Made by a program: the position numbers and the translations under genes. Positions 8,756 through 16,973 of a DNA stretch of 44,809 bases are shown here, piece by piece (within the stretch, counting starts at the first letter, position 1; every line of letters starts with the position of its first letter). Below the pieces are notes generated by a model that saw only the letters and a list, made by a program, of their open reading frames with translations, was not told where the DNA came from and did not search any database. This DNA comes from Mariniblastus sp. (GTDB taxonomy: Bacteria > Planctomycetota > Planctomycetia > Pirellulales > Pirellulaceae): NCBI GenBank assembly GCA_014237975.1, contig JABACA010000023.1:1-44809 (forward strand). The letters run 5' to 3'.

Positions 8756-10976
8756 CCTGCTGGTAGGATTTTTCGTTTCGGTAGAGCCCCATTCGTTTGG
8801 CAGCCGCTTTGAATTGTGGGGACTGTCGTGGAATCATTTGCATCGCGACCGATTGTTGCTGCATTGCCTGTTGGAATTGACCATTGGCCGCCAGTGCGGC
8901 TGCCAATGTTTGTTGGCCTGCCGCATCGGTTGATCTGGCCGACACGGCCTGTTGCGAATAGCGAAGGGCCGTTTTCGGGTCTCTTAATTGGCTGTCGGGT
9001 GCCGTTGCCATGATCCACGCCAGCCGCAACATCGAGTCCACATCGCGAGGGTTGTTAGACAATGCTAACGAATATCTCATGCGGGACGACTTGAAGTCAC
9101 CATTGGCCAACAAGCTATCGGCCAACAACCGGGAGATTCGCGGTGCGTTTGGTTTTGCATCGTCTGCGACACGCAATGCACTGAGGGCCTGTTCGTAATG
9201 ACCAAGCTCCATCATGGCCGATCCATACTCGGCGACCACATCCCCGTTTTCAGGGGCAGATTTCATTGCCAATTCCAACTGTTCGACTCCCCGGTCAATC
9301 ATCTTTTGGCTTAGAAAGAGTCGACCCAGCAGTACACGAACCTGCCAGGCATCCGGTTTAACCAGTAAGGCTGCTTCGAGCGGTTTGATCGCCTTGGCCG
9401 GTTGCCGCAGTTGAATTAACACGTTTCCCAGACCTGCCAGCGCGTCGAAATTCTCTGGTGCCAGTTCGCTTGTTTTCTGGTATTCCCGCTTGGCAATTTC
9501 CAGCGCCCGGTTTTGACCTCCAGCCTGGGATGTACTTGCCAATTTGACCATTAAATTGGCCAACACCAGATGGGCCGGGCCAAAGGAATCGTCAAGCCTG
9601 ATCGCTTCGTGCAATTGCGATTCAGCATTCTGGAAGTCGTTGGATGCTAGCGAAGTGAGTGCGGCGTTATAATATTGCCGCGCTTTTTGACCACCCGCCA
9701 GTTGGTCATATCGTTTTGCATCTATGGGATAACCATTCTCTGTAAAGACGTCGGCAAATTTCAGGTTGTCGATCGTTGGGGGAACCGCAATCCATTGACC
9801 CGCCAGCTGCGTCAGCCGTTTTCGAATTTCTGAATCCGGTTGATCGAGTCGCTTCAGATCCTGTTTCAACTGGTCAAGGTTGACCACACCAAGGTAAAAT
9901 GCCCGCATGTCGCCCTGTTGGTCAACCAGAATACTGGTTGGCATCGGGAACGGTTGCTGCAACCCAAATAATTCGCCTCGCAGCAACGTCATCTTGGCCA
10001 GCCATGATCGGTCGACGCTGCCCCAGGCAAACGGAAGTTGCAGCTTGGCAGCAGCCTTGGCGGCGTCAGTTGGTGTGGTCGATTGTCCATCAGCGCCGTC
10101 GGTACTGAGTGCTATGATCTCCAACCCATTCTGTTTCAGCTCGTCGTACTGTTCCGAAAACTCCTGTAACTCGGCAAGGCAGGGGTTGCACCAGCTGGCC
10201 CAAAGATTAACCAGGGTAAAAGGAGCATTGAATTCCAATGGTTTGGCCGTTTGATTGTCGACAACCATTTGGGTGAGGGGTAGTTTCATACGGGGGTAAC
10301 AGACAGCCGAGACGGTGCCGGGAATACCCGCATTGGGCAGCGGCCCGACGGCGAGCTTGGTCGGTGACGGGTTGGGTTCGACGACTTCTAGTCCGGGGTT
10401 GTTTTCGATCAAGCGGTAATGCCGGTTGGGCGCGATATCGCTAAATTTTTGAACCTGGCCCGACGGCCAGGCAACCTGCACCGCAAGCTTGCCTTGGTTG
10501 TTTTGTCCCAACCCAAATGTCATTTGTTTACTGGACTGACTCAGAAAGCCGGATCCCGCGCGAAGCGTCTTGACGATCGAAGTTCCGTCGGGCAGCGTGA
10601 CCGTCACGCGTGCGCCGATACCGTCGCGATTGGACTGACTGCCGACGAGTCGGAAAGAAACGTACCCGTGGTTGCCCGAATATTCATTTTGCATGAAACG
10701 AAGTTGAGGGGCCGTTCGGTTGGTGAAAATCAAATCGACATCACCATCCTGATCCCAGTCGGTTGTGGCTAGTCCTCGAGCATCGTCGATGAAATCAAGG
10801 CCCGACACACTGGACACGTTTGCGAATCGGGCATCGCCCATATTCAGGAAGGCACAATTACGTTCTTTGCCACTAAACGAGTTGCCTTGCCGAATTTGGG
10901 TAATGAACTGGCTGTAAGATTTGCTCATTACCTCGACGGCCGTTTCGTTGTCCTGTTCATCGGTCGTTCGCGGCAA
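8721..10976 (-). CDS. CRTAC1-type protein, 3' part: ASPIC/UnbV + TlpA-like thioredoxin + TPR
   Basis: This open frame runs directly on from the upstream segment, in the same frame, after one UGA at 11000-10998. Order of domains: the end of the FG-GAP region (ARGLATTDWDQDGDVDLIFTNR, residues about 48-69), an ASPIC/UnbV domain (about 95-190, GIGARVTVTLPDG ... GLGQNNQGKLAVQVAWPSG), and a TlpA-like thioredoxin domain (about 240-380) with an intact WCNPC redox motif. A long array of tetratricopeptide repeats (about 430-720) follows. The TTG at 10976 is only the first possible start; the first ATG is at 10928 and neither has a clear ribosome binding site. The stretch between the UGA and 10976 encodes TVFWRQV, which continues the family pattern. 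This argues that the segment is normally translated as part of the upstream gene, giving a 1409-codon product. The 3' end overlaps the SNase-like gene by 35 bp. Confidence 0.8.
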   Translation of the reverse strand: MPRTTDEQDNETAVEVMSKSYSQFITQIRQGNSFSGKERNCAFLNMGDARFANVSSVSGLDFIDDARGLATTDWDQDGDVDLIFTNRTAPQLRFMQNEYSGNHGYVSFRLVGSQSNRDGIGARVTVTLPDGTSIVKTLRAGSGFLSQSSKQMTFGLGQNNQGKLAVQVAWPSGQVQKFSDIAPNRHYRLIENNPGLEVVEPNPSPTKLAVGPLPNAGIPGTVSAVCYPRMKLPLTQMVVDNQTAKPLEFNAPFTLVNLWASWCNPCLAELQEFSEQYDELKQNGLEIIALSTDGADGQSTTPTDAAKAAAKLQLPFAWGSVDRSWLAKMTLLRGELFGLQQPFPMPTSILVDQQGDMRAFYLGVVNLDQLKQDLKRLDQPDSEIRKRLTQLAGQWIAVPPTIDNLKFADVFTENGYPIDAKRYDQLAGGQKARQYYNAALTSLASNDFQNAESQLHEAIRLDDSFGPAHLVLANLMVKLASTSQAGGQNRALEIAKREYQKTSELAPENFDALAGLGNVLIQLRQPAKAIKPLEAALLVKPDAWQVRVLLGRLFLSQKMIDRGVEQLELAMKSAPENGDVVAEYGSAMMELGHYEQALSALRVADDAKPNAPRISRLLADSLLANGDFKSSRMRYSLALSNNPRDVDSMLRLAWIMATAPDSQLRDPKTALRYSQQAVSARSTDAAGQQTLAAALAANGQFQQAMQQQSVAMQMIPRQSPQFKAAAKRMGLYRNEKSYQQVKTDPVPFFVK

Positions 10977-11000
10977 AACTTGCCGCCAGAAAACCGTTCA
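10970..11000 (-). promoter_or_regulatory. In-frame UGA followed by a SECIS-like hairpin
   Basis: On the minus strand the codons read KDL-UGA-TVFWRQV with no frame change. After the UGA come 11 nt, then GCGGCAA (10986-10980), the loop GUU (10979-10977) and the exact complement UUGCCGC (10976-10970). Published descriptions of bacterial SECIS elements ask for a stem-loop just after the UGA, an apical loop of three or more nt about 16-37 nt downstream, and a G among its first two bases. Here the loop starts after 18 nt and its first base is G. This fits, but a 7-bp hairpin can arise by chance. No selenocysteine machinery gene is visible in the window, so a nonsense mutation or base-call error is equally open. 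Confidence 0.45.
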
Positions 11001-12950
11001 CAAGTCCTTGGATGCCTGGCGAGTCAAGTAACCGTTGGCAACCACCACATCGTCCCAAGAGTCGTTATCGAGATCGACAAATTTTGAACCCCAGGCCCAC
11101 CGTCCCATCCAGACATTGGATTCGATACTGGCATCGGTAAACGCCTCCGGTGCTCCCAGGAACAGAGAGTTGCCCCGGGCCATGTACTGCACCCGAGACT
11201 GGAGTTCGGGTTGCCGGCTCATGTAACCGCTTTGAAAACTGACGCGATTGCCGGCTGACGAGAACATGTTCGATACGTACAAGTCCGGTCGACCATCATG
11301 ATTGACATCGGACCAGTCGACCGACATGCCAAATGACTGATCTTCGACGTCTTGCTGCTCGGCCACGTTTTGAAATTGTCCATCCTGGTTTTGGTAAAGT
11401 GAATTGCGACCAAAATCATTGGCGACATAAAGGTCCAGATCTCCATCGAGATCAAAATCTTCCCATGCTGCGGCCATAGAGAATCGACTATTGTTCTGAT
11501 CGAGCCCGACCGAATCAGTGATATCCCGCAAATTGCCTTGGCCGTCGTTTTCGTACAGTACATTTCGTCCGCCGTTATTGGCATCGTGAAACGGGTAGGC
11601 AAAAGGAAACGGACCGGCTCCAAACAAGGCGCTGTAACCGCAGGCGTAGATATCGACATCGCCGTCGTTATCGAAATCCGCGGCAGACAGAGAATAGGCA
11701 CTCCGCGCTTCAAATAATTTATCCCGCAGTTTAAGTTGGGTTTTGCCTTCGTTTTCAAATACCAACAGGAAAGACGCCGCCGCTACCAGTAAATCCTGAT
11801 CGCCATCATTATCCAAATCAACGAACAGGGCACTGCGGGTTTGGTCCAGAATATCCAGGTTTGCTTCGCTCGATTGATCTTCGATCCGGCCATCTTCCTG
11901 CTGCACTAACAGTCGGTTGGGCAGGCCCGCGGGCTGGCAAATATAGATGTCATCCCGTTGGTCTCCATTGATGTCGCCGACTGCCAATCCGAAATGGCCA
12001 GCATAGTCTCCTAGCATCAGCCGCGACGTCCAGTATTCCGTCCCGTGGGAGAACTGTTCAACCAGGTCCGGGTTGTCGTTGATGAGGTCTCTGGTTCGGT
12101 CCGTAAACGTGACTCCCGAGGTTCCGTCAAAACGGGCCGTTTCGTAGTCGTTGACAGCGATCGCCCGGATCAACGGTTTCGCGCCCTCCGCTCCCTGGTT
12201 CCACTGAACGTCTAGCGTGCAATTGACTTCCGTACTGGTGTCGTTATCGAACTTTGCAAACACCGAGACAATCACTATGGTTTGCGCCGAGTTGCCTTCG
12301 AGTTGCACCTGAGTGACCTTGAATTTAGCTCGTTGCTCGATCGGTTTGCGTTCGGCGGGATCTCCCATTGGGGAAAGTAACTGTCTCCAAGTGGTTTCAA
12401 GCGAGGACGCATATGCCGTCAACGCGGGCTGGGACGAATCATCAGAAGCATCCGGGGGCGGGTTCATTTTCTGGACGCTGAACCCGGCATCCCTCAGCGT
12501 TACCAGTTGCCCTGAATCAAATTCAGCCGATCGGTAGTCGGCTGCCGAAATCGACTTGAGCAGGCTCGGATCCTGCCGGCTCGATTCGATCCATTCAGTA
12601 ATTTTTTTCAATTGGGCGGAAGCAGCCTGCTCGAAGGACTCAACATTCGCCAGCTGATCAAAATTGGTGTCCGATGTTGCTGCGGGCAAGTTTGCGTCAG
12701 GTTGACCGTCGACGGTGGGTCCCGGTTCCGGTTCTGATTTGTTTCCTGAACAACCCGACCAGACAAGGCAGGCTAGCAGGAAGCCAGCTCCAATCCACCA
12801 CGCAGATCCCAAGTGGCGAATCCGATTGGGTGGTTGGTACAGGCGATTAGGTTCTGGTTGGATTGAATCTGGCTGCACAAAAGCGACTTGTTGGCTTGGT
12901 GTTGGGGTGTCGAGACGGCTTCGGATTGCTGTTGTTACGCAAGTTTTCAC
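10998..12950 (-). CDS. CRTAC1-type FG-GAP/VCBS repeat lipoprotein, 5' part ending at in-frame UGA
   Basis: A 650-codon frame from a GTG. A basic N-terminal extension precedes a hydrophobic leader ending in LVWSGC (about residues 62-67), which looks like a lipobox, so export and lipid anchoring are likely. The central part (about 90-280) is a poorly conserved polar region. Residues about 285-640 are FG-GAP/VCBS repeats with calcium-loop-like motifs (VGDINGDQRDDIYIC, FVDLDNDGDQDLLVA, ADFDNDGDVDIYACG, WEDFDLDGDLDLYVAND, WSDVNHDGRPDLYVSN). These form an integrin-alpha-like beta-propeller. The last blade, FVDLDNDSWDDVVVANGYLT, ends just before the UGA; in complete relatives the chain continues with a W-R containing segment and an ASPIC/UnbV domain, exactly what the next frame supplies. 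Family call is firm; whether this is half a gene or a readthrough gene is open. Confidence 0.85.
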   Translation of the reverse strand: MKTCVTTAIRSRLDTPTPSQQVAFVQPDSIQPEPNRLYQPPNRIRHLGSAWWIGAGFLLACLVWSGCSGNKSEPEPGPTVDGQPDANLPAATSDTNFDQLANVESFEQAASAQLKKITEWIESSRQDPSLLKSISAADYRSAEFDSGQLVTLRDAGFSVQKMNPPPDASDDSSQPALTAYASSLETTWRQLLSPMGDPAERKPIEQRAKFKVTQVQLEGNSAQTIVIVSVFAKFDNDTSTEVNCTLDVQWNQGAEGAKPLIRAIAVNDYETARFDGTSGVTFTDRTRDLINDNPDLVEQFSHGTEYWTSRLMLGDYAGHFGLAVGDINGDQRDDIYICQPAGLPNRLLVQQEDGRIEDQSSEANLDILDQTRSALFVDLDNDGDQDLLVAAASFLLVFENEGKTQLKLRDKLFEARSAYSLSAADFDNDGDVDIYACGYSALFGAGPFPFAYPFHDANNGGRNVLYENDGQGNLRDITDSVGLDQNNSRFSMAAAWEDFDLDGDLDLYVANDFGRNSLYQNQDGQFQNVAEQQDVEDQSFGMSVDWSDVNHDGRPDLYVSNMFSSAGNRVSFQSGYMSRQPELQSRVQYMARGNSLFLGAPEAFTDASIESNVWMGRWAWGSKFVDLDNDSWDDVVVANGYLTRQASKDL

Positions 12951-13290
12951 TCGCGGTTCAACGGAGCCGCAGAGATTCTCCGAATCACTTGCTTAAGGTT
13001 ACGAAATTATAGGCCTATGGGGGACCATCGCTTGGCTGTTTGGGCCTGAAAATAGCTAAAAAACGGAAGTCCCCAGCGGAATTAAAAAGGCTCGACACGA
13101 AGCGTGATGTGCATTTTGTTGCCTAAACCGGTTTGCCTGTCGTGCCAACCCGTCAAGCACCGGTTCAAAACATCCTGTTAATCTGGTGTTGACAGTTTGT
13201 TGAAATAAACAGCAATAGCAACCACGTCGCCGAGCATCCTCGGTGGGTGGAATGATATCCTGCGGTTGAATCCGGTCCATCGGATTCCCG
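12951..13290 (-). promoter_or_regulatory. Intergenic region with a possible promoter for the CRTAC1-type gene
   Basis: These 340 bp lie between two minus-strand genes. A TATAAT hexamer (minus strand, 13011-13006) sits about 55 nt before the GTG of the CRTAC1-type gene. It overlaps the 10-bp palindrome ATAGGCCTAT (13009-13018). No good -35 hexamer is seen at the expected spacing. Nothing else is recognised here, and the short open frames look non-coding. Confidence 0.3.
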
Positions 13291-14766
13291 TCAGTTCTGG
13301 ATCCCTTCCCGAGACAATAAGTGATCCAGGTTAGCCGTACCCAGCGCGCCAACTGCTATGACCAAGGCTGAGTGTTTTTGATATTCGGGAACGACGGTCT
13401 CAAACGTGTCGTACTGAGTGTGATGGGTGGTTCGGTAGGTGGCTCGTCCACTCTGGTTCCAGAAAAATCCGGGGACCCCTGCCTGAATAAATGAGACATG
13501 GTCGCTACCACCCCTGGGCCGCATTGTTTCGATCACTGAGATTTTGAAAGGAGTTCGCTCGTCCAGCTCCATAACATCGGCAAATATGTTTTCGAAATCG
13601 GGTTGCATCGCTTTGGTGCAGGTGATTCCCGAGACATAGTTCGTGCCGCCATCATGGACAAAGACGGCCGACACGTTCTGTACTTCCTTGGGATTCTGCT
13701 CCACCCAGGCTCTGGAGCCAAGCAGCCCTTGTTCCTCCCCTGACCACAACATGAATCGGATGGTTCGCTTCGGTTTGACTCCAGCCGCCATCAAGATCCG
13801 GGCGGCCTCCATGGTGGTGGCACAACCGGAGGCGTTATCCGTAGCGCCGGTTGCTCCGTCCCAGGAGTCGATGTGCCCGCCAACCACCACGTACTCATCG
13901 GGGAACTCGGTACCGGGGATATCTGCAATCACGTTGAACAGGGGAATCGGTCCCTGGCGGAAGTGATTGCGAATATCGAACGCCAATTCGACTTTTTTCC
14001 CGTCGTCGATCAAACCTTTGATCTCGTCCCATTGGTCTTTGAGTAGGCTGATGACTGGAATGGTGGGCAGCTCATCCATGGAAATCTGGTAACGACCACC
14101 GGTCAAGATTCGCTCGTCGGATGTGGATTGCACGATCCCGGCGATAGGACAGTTCATTAACTCTTCGCGAACTTGCCGCGTTTCTTCGATCGAAGGCTGT
14201 TTCGACTCCTCTTTATCCTTGTCCGGTGTCTCGCGTCTACCGCCTCGGCTGCGCCGCCTGGGTGGTGTCAGGACATAGGCGCCGTCAAGCGATTCGCGCA
14301 TCGACTCGAGCTCTTTCATGGTTTTCGGGGCCATCACGGCAATCCCAGGCACTCGCCCCCGGGTACCGGCCGTCCAGGCATTGGTTCCAAACTCCAACTT
14401 CATTTGCTTTGGTTCCAGCATCACTCCTTGCGAGGGTCCTCGCTCAAATCCAACCGGGAATTCTCCCCACTGTTCGAGTCGGCAATTTTCCAGTCCCATC
14501 TTTTCAAAACGGTCTCGGGCCCATTCACACGCTGCTTGCATCCCCTCGGAACCTGTCAGTCTGGGGCCGATCCGGTTTGTCAGGTAGTCCAAGTGTTCTT
14601 GAACCTGGTTGTCGGTGGTACCAATTTCGATGATCTTCGCTACGTTAGTTGGCTGTTCCGCTGGTTCTACAGGAGTTGCGGGCGATTGACCGGTTGCATC
14701 CTGTGCATTCGAAATGCTGTTTCCCAGTAGCAAAGACAGACCCAGGACAAATGAGATCGATTTCAT
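13291..14766 (-). CDS. Secreted M28-family metallopeptidase (aminopeptidase-like)
   Basis: A 491-residue protein with a signal peptide (MKSISFVLGLSLLLGNSISNA). The C-terminal half is a zinc-dependent M28 peptidase domain. EYVVVGGHIDSWDGATGATD (near residues 290-310) supplies the His and bridging Asp, RFMLWSGEEQGLLGSRAW (near 335-352) the catalytic and metal-binding Glu pair, and FVHDGGTNYVSG the next Asp. PRGGSDHVSF followed by YRTTHHTQYDTFE supplies the last His. The region before it (about 130-270) matches the inserted PA-like segment seen in many bacterial M28 enzymes and contains an unusual basic/acidic linker (PPRRRSRGGRRETPDKDKEE). It probably trims extracellular peptides in the periplasm or outside the cell. 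The ATG at 14766 follows an AAGGT motif. Divergent from the patatin gene. Confidence 0.92.
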   Translation of the reverse strand: MKSISFVLGLSLLLGNSISNAQDATGQSPATPVEPAEQPTNVAKIIEIGTTDNQVQEHLDYLTNRIGPRLTGSEGMQAACEWARDRFEKMGLENCRLEQWGEFPVGFERGPSQGVMLEPKQMKLEFGTNAWTAGTRGRVPGIAVMAPKTMKELESMRESLDGAYVLTPPRRRSRGGRRETPDKDKEESKQPSIEETRQVREELMNCPIAGIVQSTSDERILTGGRYQISMDELPTIPVISLLKDQWDEIKGLIDDGKKVELAFDIRNHFRQGPIPLFNVIADIPGTEFPDEYVVVGGHIDSWDGATGATDNASGCATTMEAARILMAAGVKPKRTIRFMLWSGEEQGLLGSRAWVEQNPKEVQNVSAVFVHDGGTNYVSGITCTKAMQPDFENIFADVMELDERTPFKISVIETMRPRGGSDHVSFIQAGVPGFFWNQSGRATYRTTHHTQYDTFETVVPEYQKHSALVIAVGALGTANLDHLLSREGIQN

Positions 14767-14835
14767 GGCGGTACCTTGTCAGATTTCAGTTTCGAAACAA
14801 TCAATTTGATGCATGGTTGTTGACAGGTCAATTAT

Positions 14836-14850
14836 TGTCTGAGTCAGACA
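14836..14850. promoter_or_regulatory. 15-bp palindrome in a divergent promoter region, possible operator
   Basis: TGTCTGAGTCAGACA is a perfect inverted repeat around a central G. It lies in the 223 bp between the divergent M28 peptidase and patatin genes. A consensus-like TTGACA starts at 14820 on the plus strand, but no matching -10 hexamer is seen. Position and symmetry suggest a regulator binding site; nothing proves it. Confidence 0.3.
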
Positions 14851-14989
14851 GGTAAACATCAGGGCAATTTGCCTATTTGTCGAGATTTGGTAGATTCCCC
14901 GTATCTCATCAACCGAGGCGTTTCCGTCGGGAGCGTTCCAGTTAAGCGGTGTTTTTGAGACGTAATACCAAGCAATTCCGTGGATTGCC

Positions 14990-16867
14990 TTGGTGCAGGT
15001 TAAAGGTTCCAGATCCAGGGTCGTTATTTTGAACAAAGATAGTCATTTACTTTTTAAAACGCACCCCTGTTCTCGTGGGTTGAGCGAACAAGCGTGTTGC
15101 GAGATTGCCGACGCTGCGGAGGTTGTCATTGCCCAACCGGGTGATTTGATCAGCCGCAGGGACCAACCGATGACGTCCGTTTACCTGATCGTACACGGTC
15201 GCTTGAAACAGGAAGTATTTGACGTCCAGGGCAAAGTCATTACGACTCGCTACCAGACGGCGGGCGGGCAGTACGGCGGGCTTTCAGCCGCCCTGGCCGA
15301 ACCGCTGCCCCTTGAGTGTCTGGCGGAGGACCCGTCGACATTGCTGAAATTTGATTACTTGCAATGCCTGGAATTAGCAAAAAAGTACGAACAATTTCGA
15401 TTGAATTGGCTTCGAATCCTGGCCACCGCAGTTAAGACGGCACTCTTTCAGGATCGCACGCCCGTCCGTCAACAACTGGTCGCCATTTTTCATCAATCTT
15501 CGGCGACGCGCGGCTTGACCACTCGAATACTGGAGAGATTACATCAGTTGGAGGAAGCTCCCTGTTTGCTTACAGATGACCGGAACCGTCAACCGATTGA
15601 GGGCGTCAGAATTTGTGTTGCGCCGGACGAGGGAGAGGGCCAGCTAAGCCCAGAGACTATCCGCCACCAGGTCGTCCAATGGTTAGTCGATTCAAAACGG
15701 ATTGTGTGCGACCTGGCGACGTCTTACGATCCCCTCAGGGTGGGCAATCTTGTCGAGGCATGTGACCAGGTTTTGTGGTGCGTGACGCCGGAGAATTGGC
15801 AAGATTCCATCCGGTTCCTGCGCATGCTGAAGGACCGGGCTCCGGGGTGGCAGAACAAGATTCACCTGGTCTGGTTGCTGGGCAGCCAAGAAGCGCCGCT
15901 TGCCCAAGAACTGCGTGAACTAACTGCGCGGGACTTCAAAATATACCTAGAGCCAGCCCAGCCTCGTCCGGCGTTAATCGTGCAAAACGGATTTAGCCGC
16001 TTGGTTCAATTTCTTCGCGGTATTCAAATCGGGGTGGCCCTGGGAGGTGGTGCTGCTCGCGGCATGGCCCACCTGGGTGTACTCAAAGCACTGGAAGAAA
16101 ATGGTATCGTTGTCGACAGAATAGCGGGTACTAGCGCGGGAGCCATGACGGGAACGGTCTACGGTTCCGGTATGGGGGTCGACTATGCTGTGAAAAGTTT
16201 TGTTAACGATTTGCGCCCTTCCTGGTTCTTCAGGTGCTTGCCCCGGGGTGAGCAATGGTACCTGTTATATAAGTACAGGACGGGCCAGTTCGATTCGATG
16301 TTACGGAAATACCTGGGCCGTAAACATCTCGAACAGCTGCCTTTGCCTGTACACTCAATTACCGTCGACCTGATCACAGGGCAGGCGGTTGTTCGTGATA
16401 CGGGCGATGCGGTGCACCGGATCATTGAGAGCATCAATCTGCCAGTTCTCTCGCTGCCTATTAATCGCGAGGGACAGGCGCTGGTCGATGGTGGCTTGAT
16501 CAATAACGTACCGGCAGATGTCCTGGTGTCGCGAGGATGCAATTTTGTGATTGCCGTAAGTGTAACGGCCAAAATGCAACACGAATTCGCCAAGAATCGA
16601 CCTGGCACGCCAACGTCTAAAATGAAAAGAGCCTCAACGCTGCAAACGGTTTTGCGAAGCTACCTGGTCCAAAGCGTGAACATGAATTCTATCGGTGTCC
16701 AGCCTGCAGATATGGTTATTGAGCCAGATGTCTCTGAATACCAACTCACCGAGTTTACCAAAACGGACCAGCTGTCTGCCGTGGGTGAGGCTGCCACCTT
16801 GGAGGTGGTACAGAAAATCAAGGGCATGCTAAGCCAGCTGGACAGTCAATTGTATCCATCGCCGTAA
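14990..16867 (+). CDS. NTE-like patatin phospholipase with N-terminal cyclic-nucleotide-binding-type domain
   Basis: A 625-residue protein. Residues about 20-150 resemble a cyclic nucleotide-binding (CAP_ED-like) domain (VVIAQPGDLISRRDQPMTSVYLIVHGRLKQ). A middle region of about 180 residues resembles the NTE linker that looks like an inactive Rossmann/ATPase fold. The patatin domain starts near 345: glycine-rich oxyanion loop GGGAARG, nucleophile motif GTSAG (Ser near 381) and the partner DGG motif (Asp near 499). Ser and Asp form the catalytic dyad of patatin-like lysophospholipases, so hydrolysis of membrane phospholipid acyl chains is expected. Neighbouring lipid genes fit this. The start is uncertain: TTG 14990, GTG 14993, or a TTG about 40 nt downstream preceded by AGGG are possible. 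Confidence 0.88.
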   Translation: MVQVKGSRSRVVILNKDSHLLFKTHPCSRGLSEQACCEIADAAEVVIAQPGDLISRRDQPMTSVYLIVHGRLKQEVFDVQGKVITTRYQTAGGQYGGLSAALAEPLPLECLAEDPSTLLKFDYLQCLELAKKYEQFRLNWLRILATAVKTALFQDRTPVRQQLVAIFHQSSATRGLTTRILERLHQLEEAPCLLTDDRNRQPIEGVRICVAPDEGEGQLSPETIRHQVVQWLVDSKRIVCDLATSYDPLRVGNLVEACDQVLWCVTPENWQDSIRFLRMLKDRAPGWQNKIHLVWLLGSQEAPLAQELRELTARDFKIYLEPAQPRPALIVQNGFSRLVQFLRGIQIGVALGGGAARGMAHLGVLKALEENGIVVDRIAGTSAGAMTGTVYGSGMGVDYAVKSFVNDLRPSWFFRCLPRGEQWYLLYKYRTGQFDSMLRKYLGRKHLEQLPLPVHSITVDLITGQAVVRDTGDAVHRIIESINLPVLSLPINREGQALVDGGLINNVPADVLVSRGCNFVIAVSVTAKMQHEFAKNRPGTPTSKMKRASTLQTVLRSYLVQSVNMNSIGVQPADMVIEPDVSEYQLTEFTKTDQLSAVGEAATLEVVQKIKGMLSQLDSQLYPSP

Positions 16868-16973
16868 ACCGATTATGTCGCTTGCCCCTGTCAAACTGGA
16901 TTCTCCTGATTTAGACTGCAGATGAAACAGCGTCGGTTCGCCGGGAAAGTTTTGATCAAGGAACATTACGAAA

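Noticed and set aside
10970-11000. Programmed or accidental frameshift as the cause of the split CRTAC1-type gene
   Set aside because: Counting codons from 12950 shows both parts are in the same frame. Only a single UGA separates them, so no frameshift is needed.
13056-13352. 98-residue minus-strand frame between the CRTAC1-type gene and the M28 peptidase
   Set aside because: It overlaps the peptidase 3' end, has no recognisable motif and no ribosome binding site, and its composition (Arg, Cys, Gln) looks like non-coding sequence.
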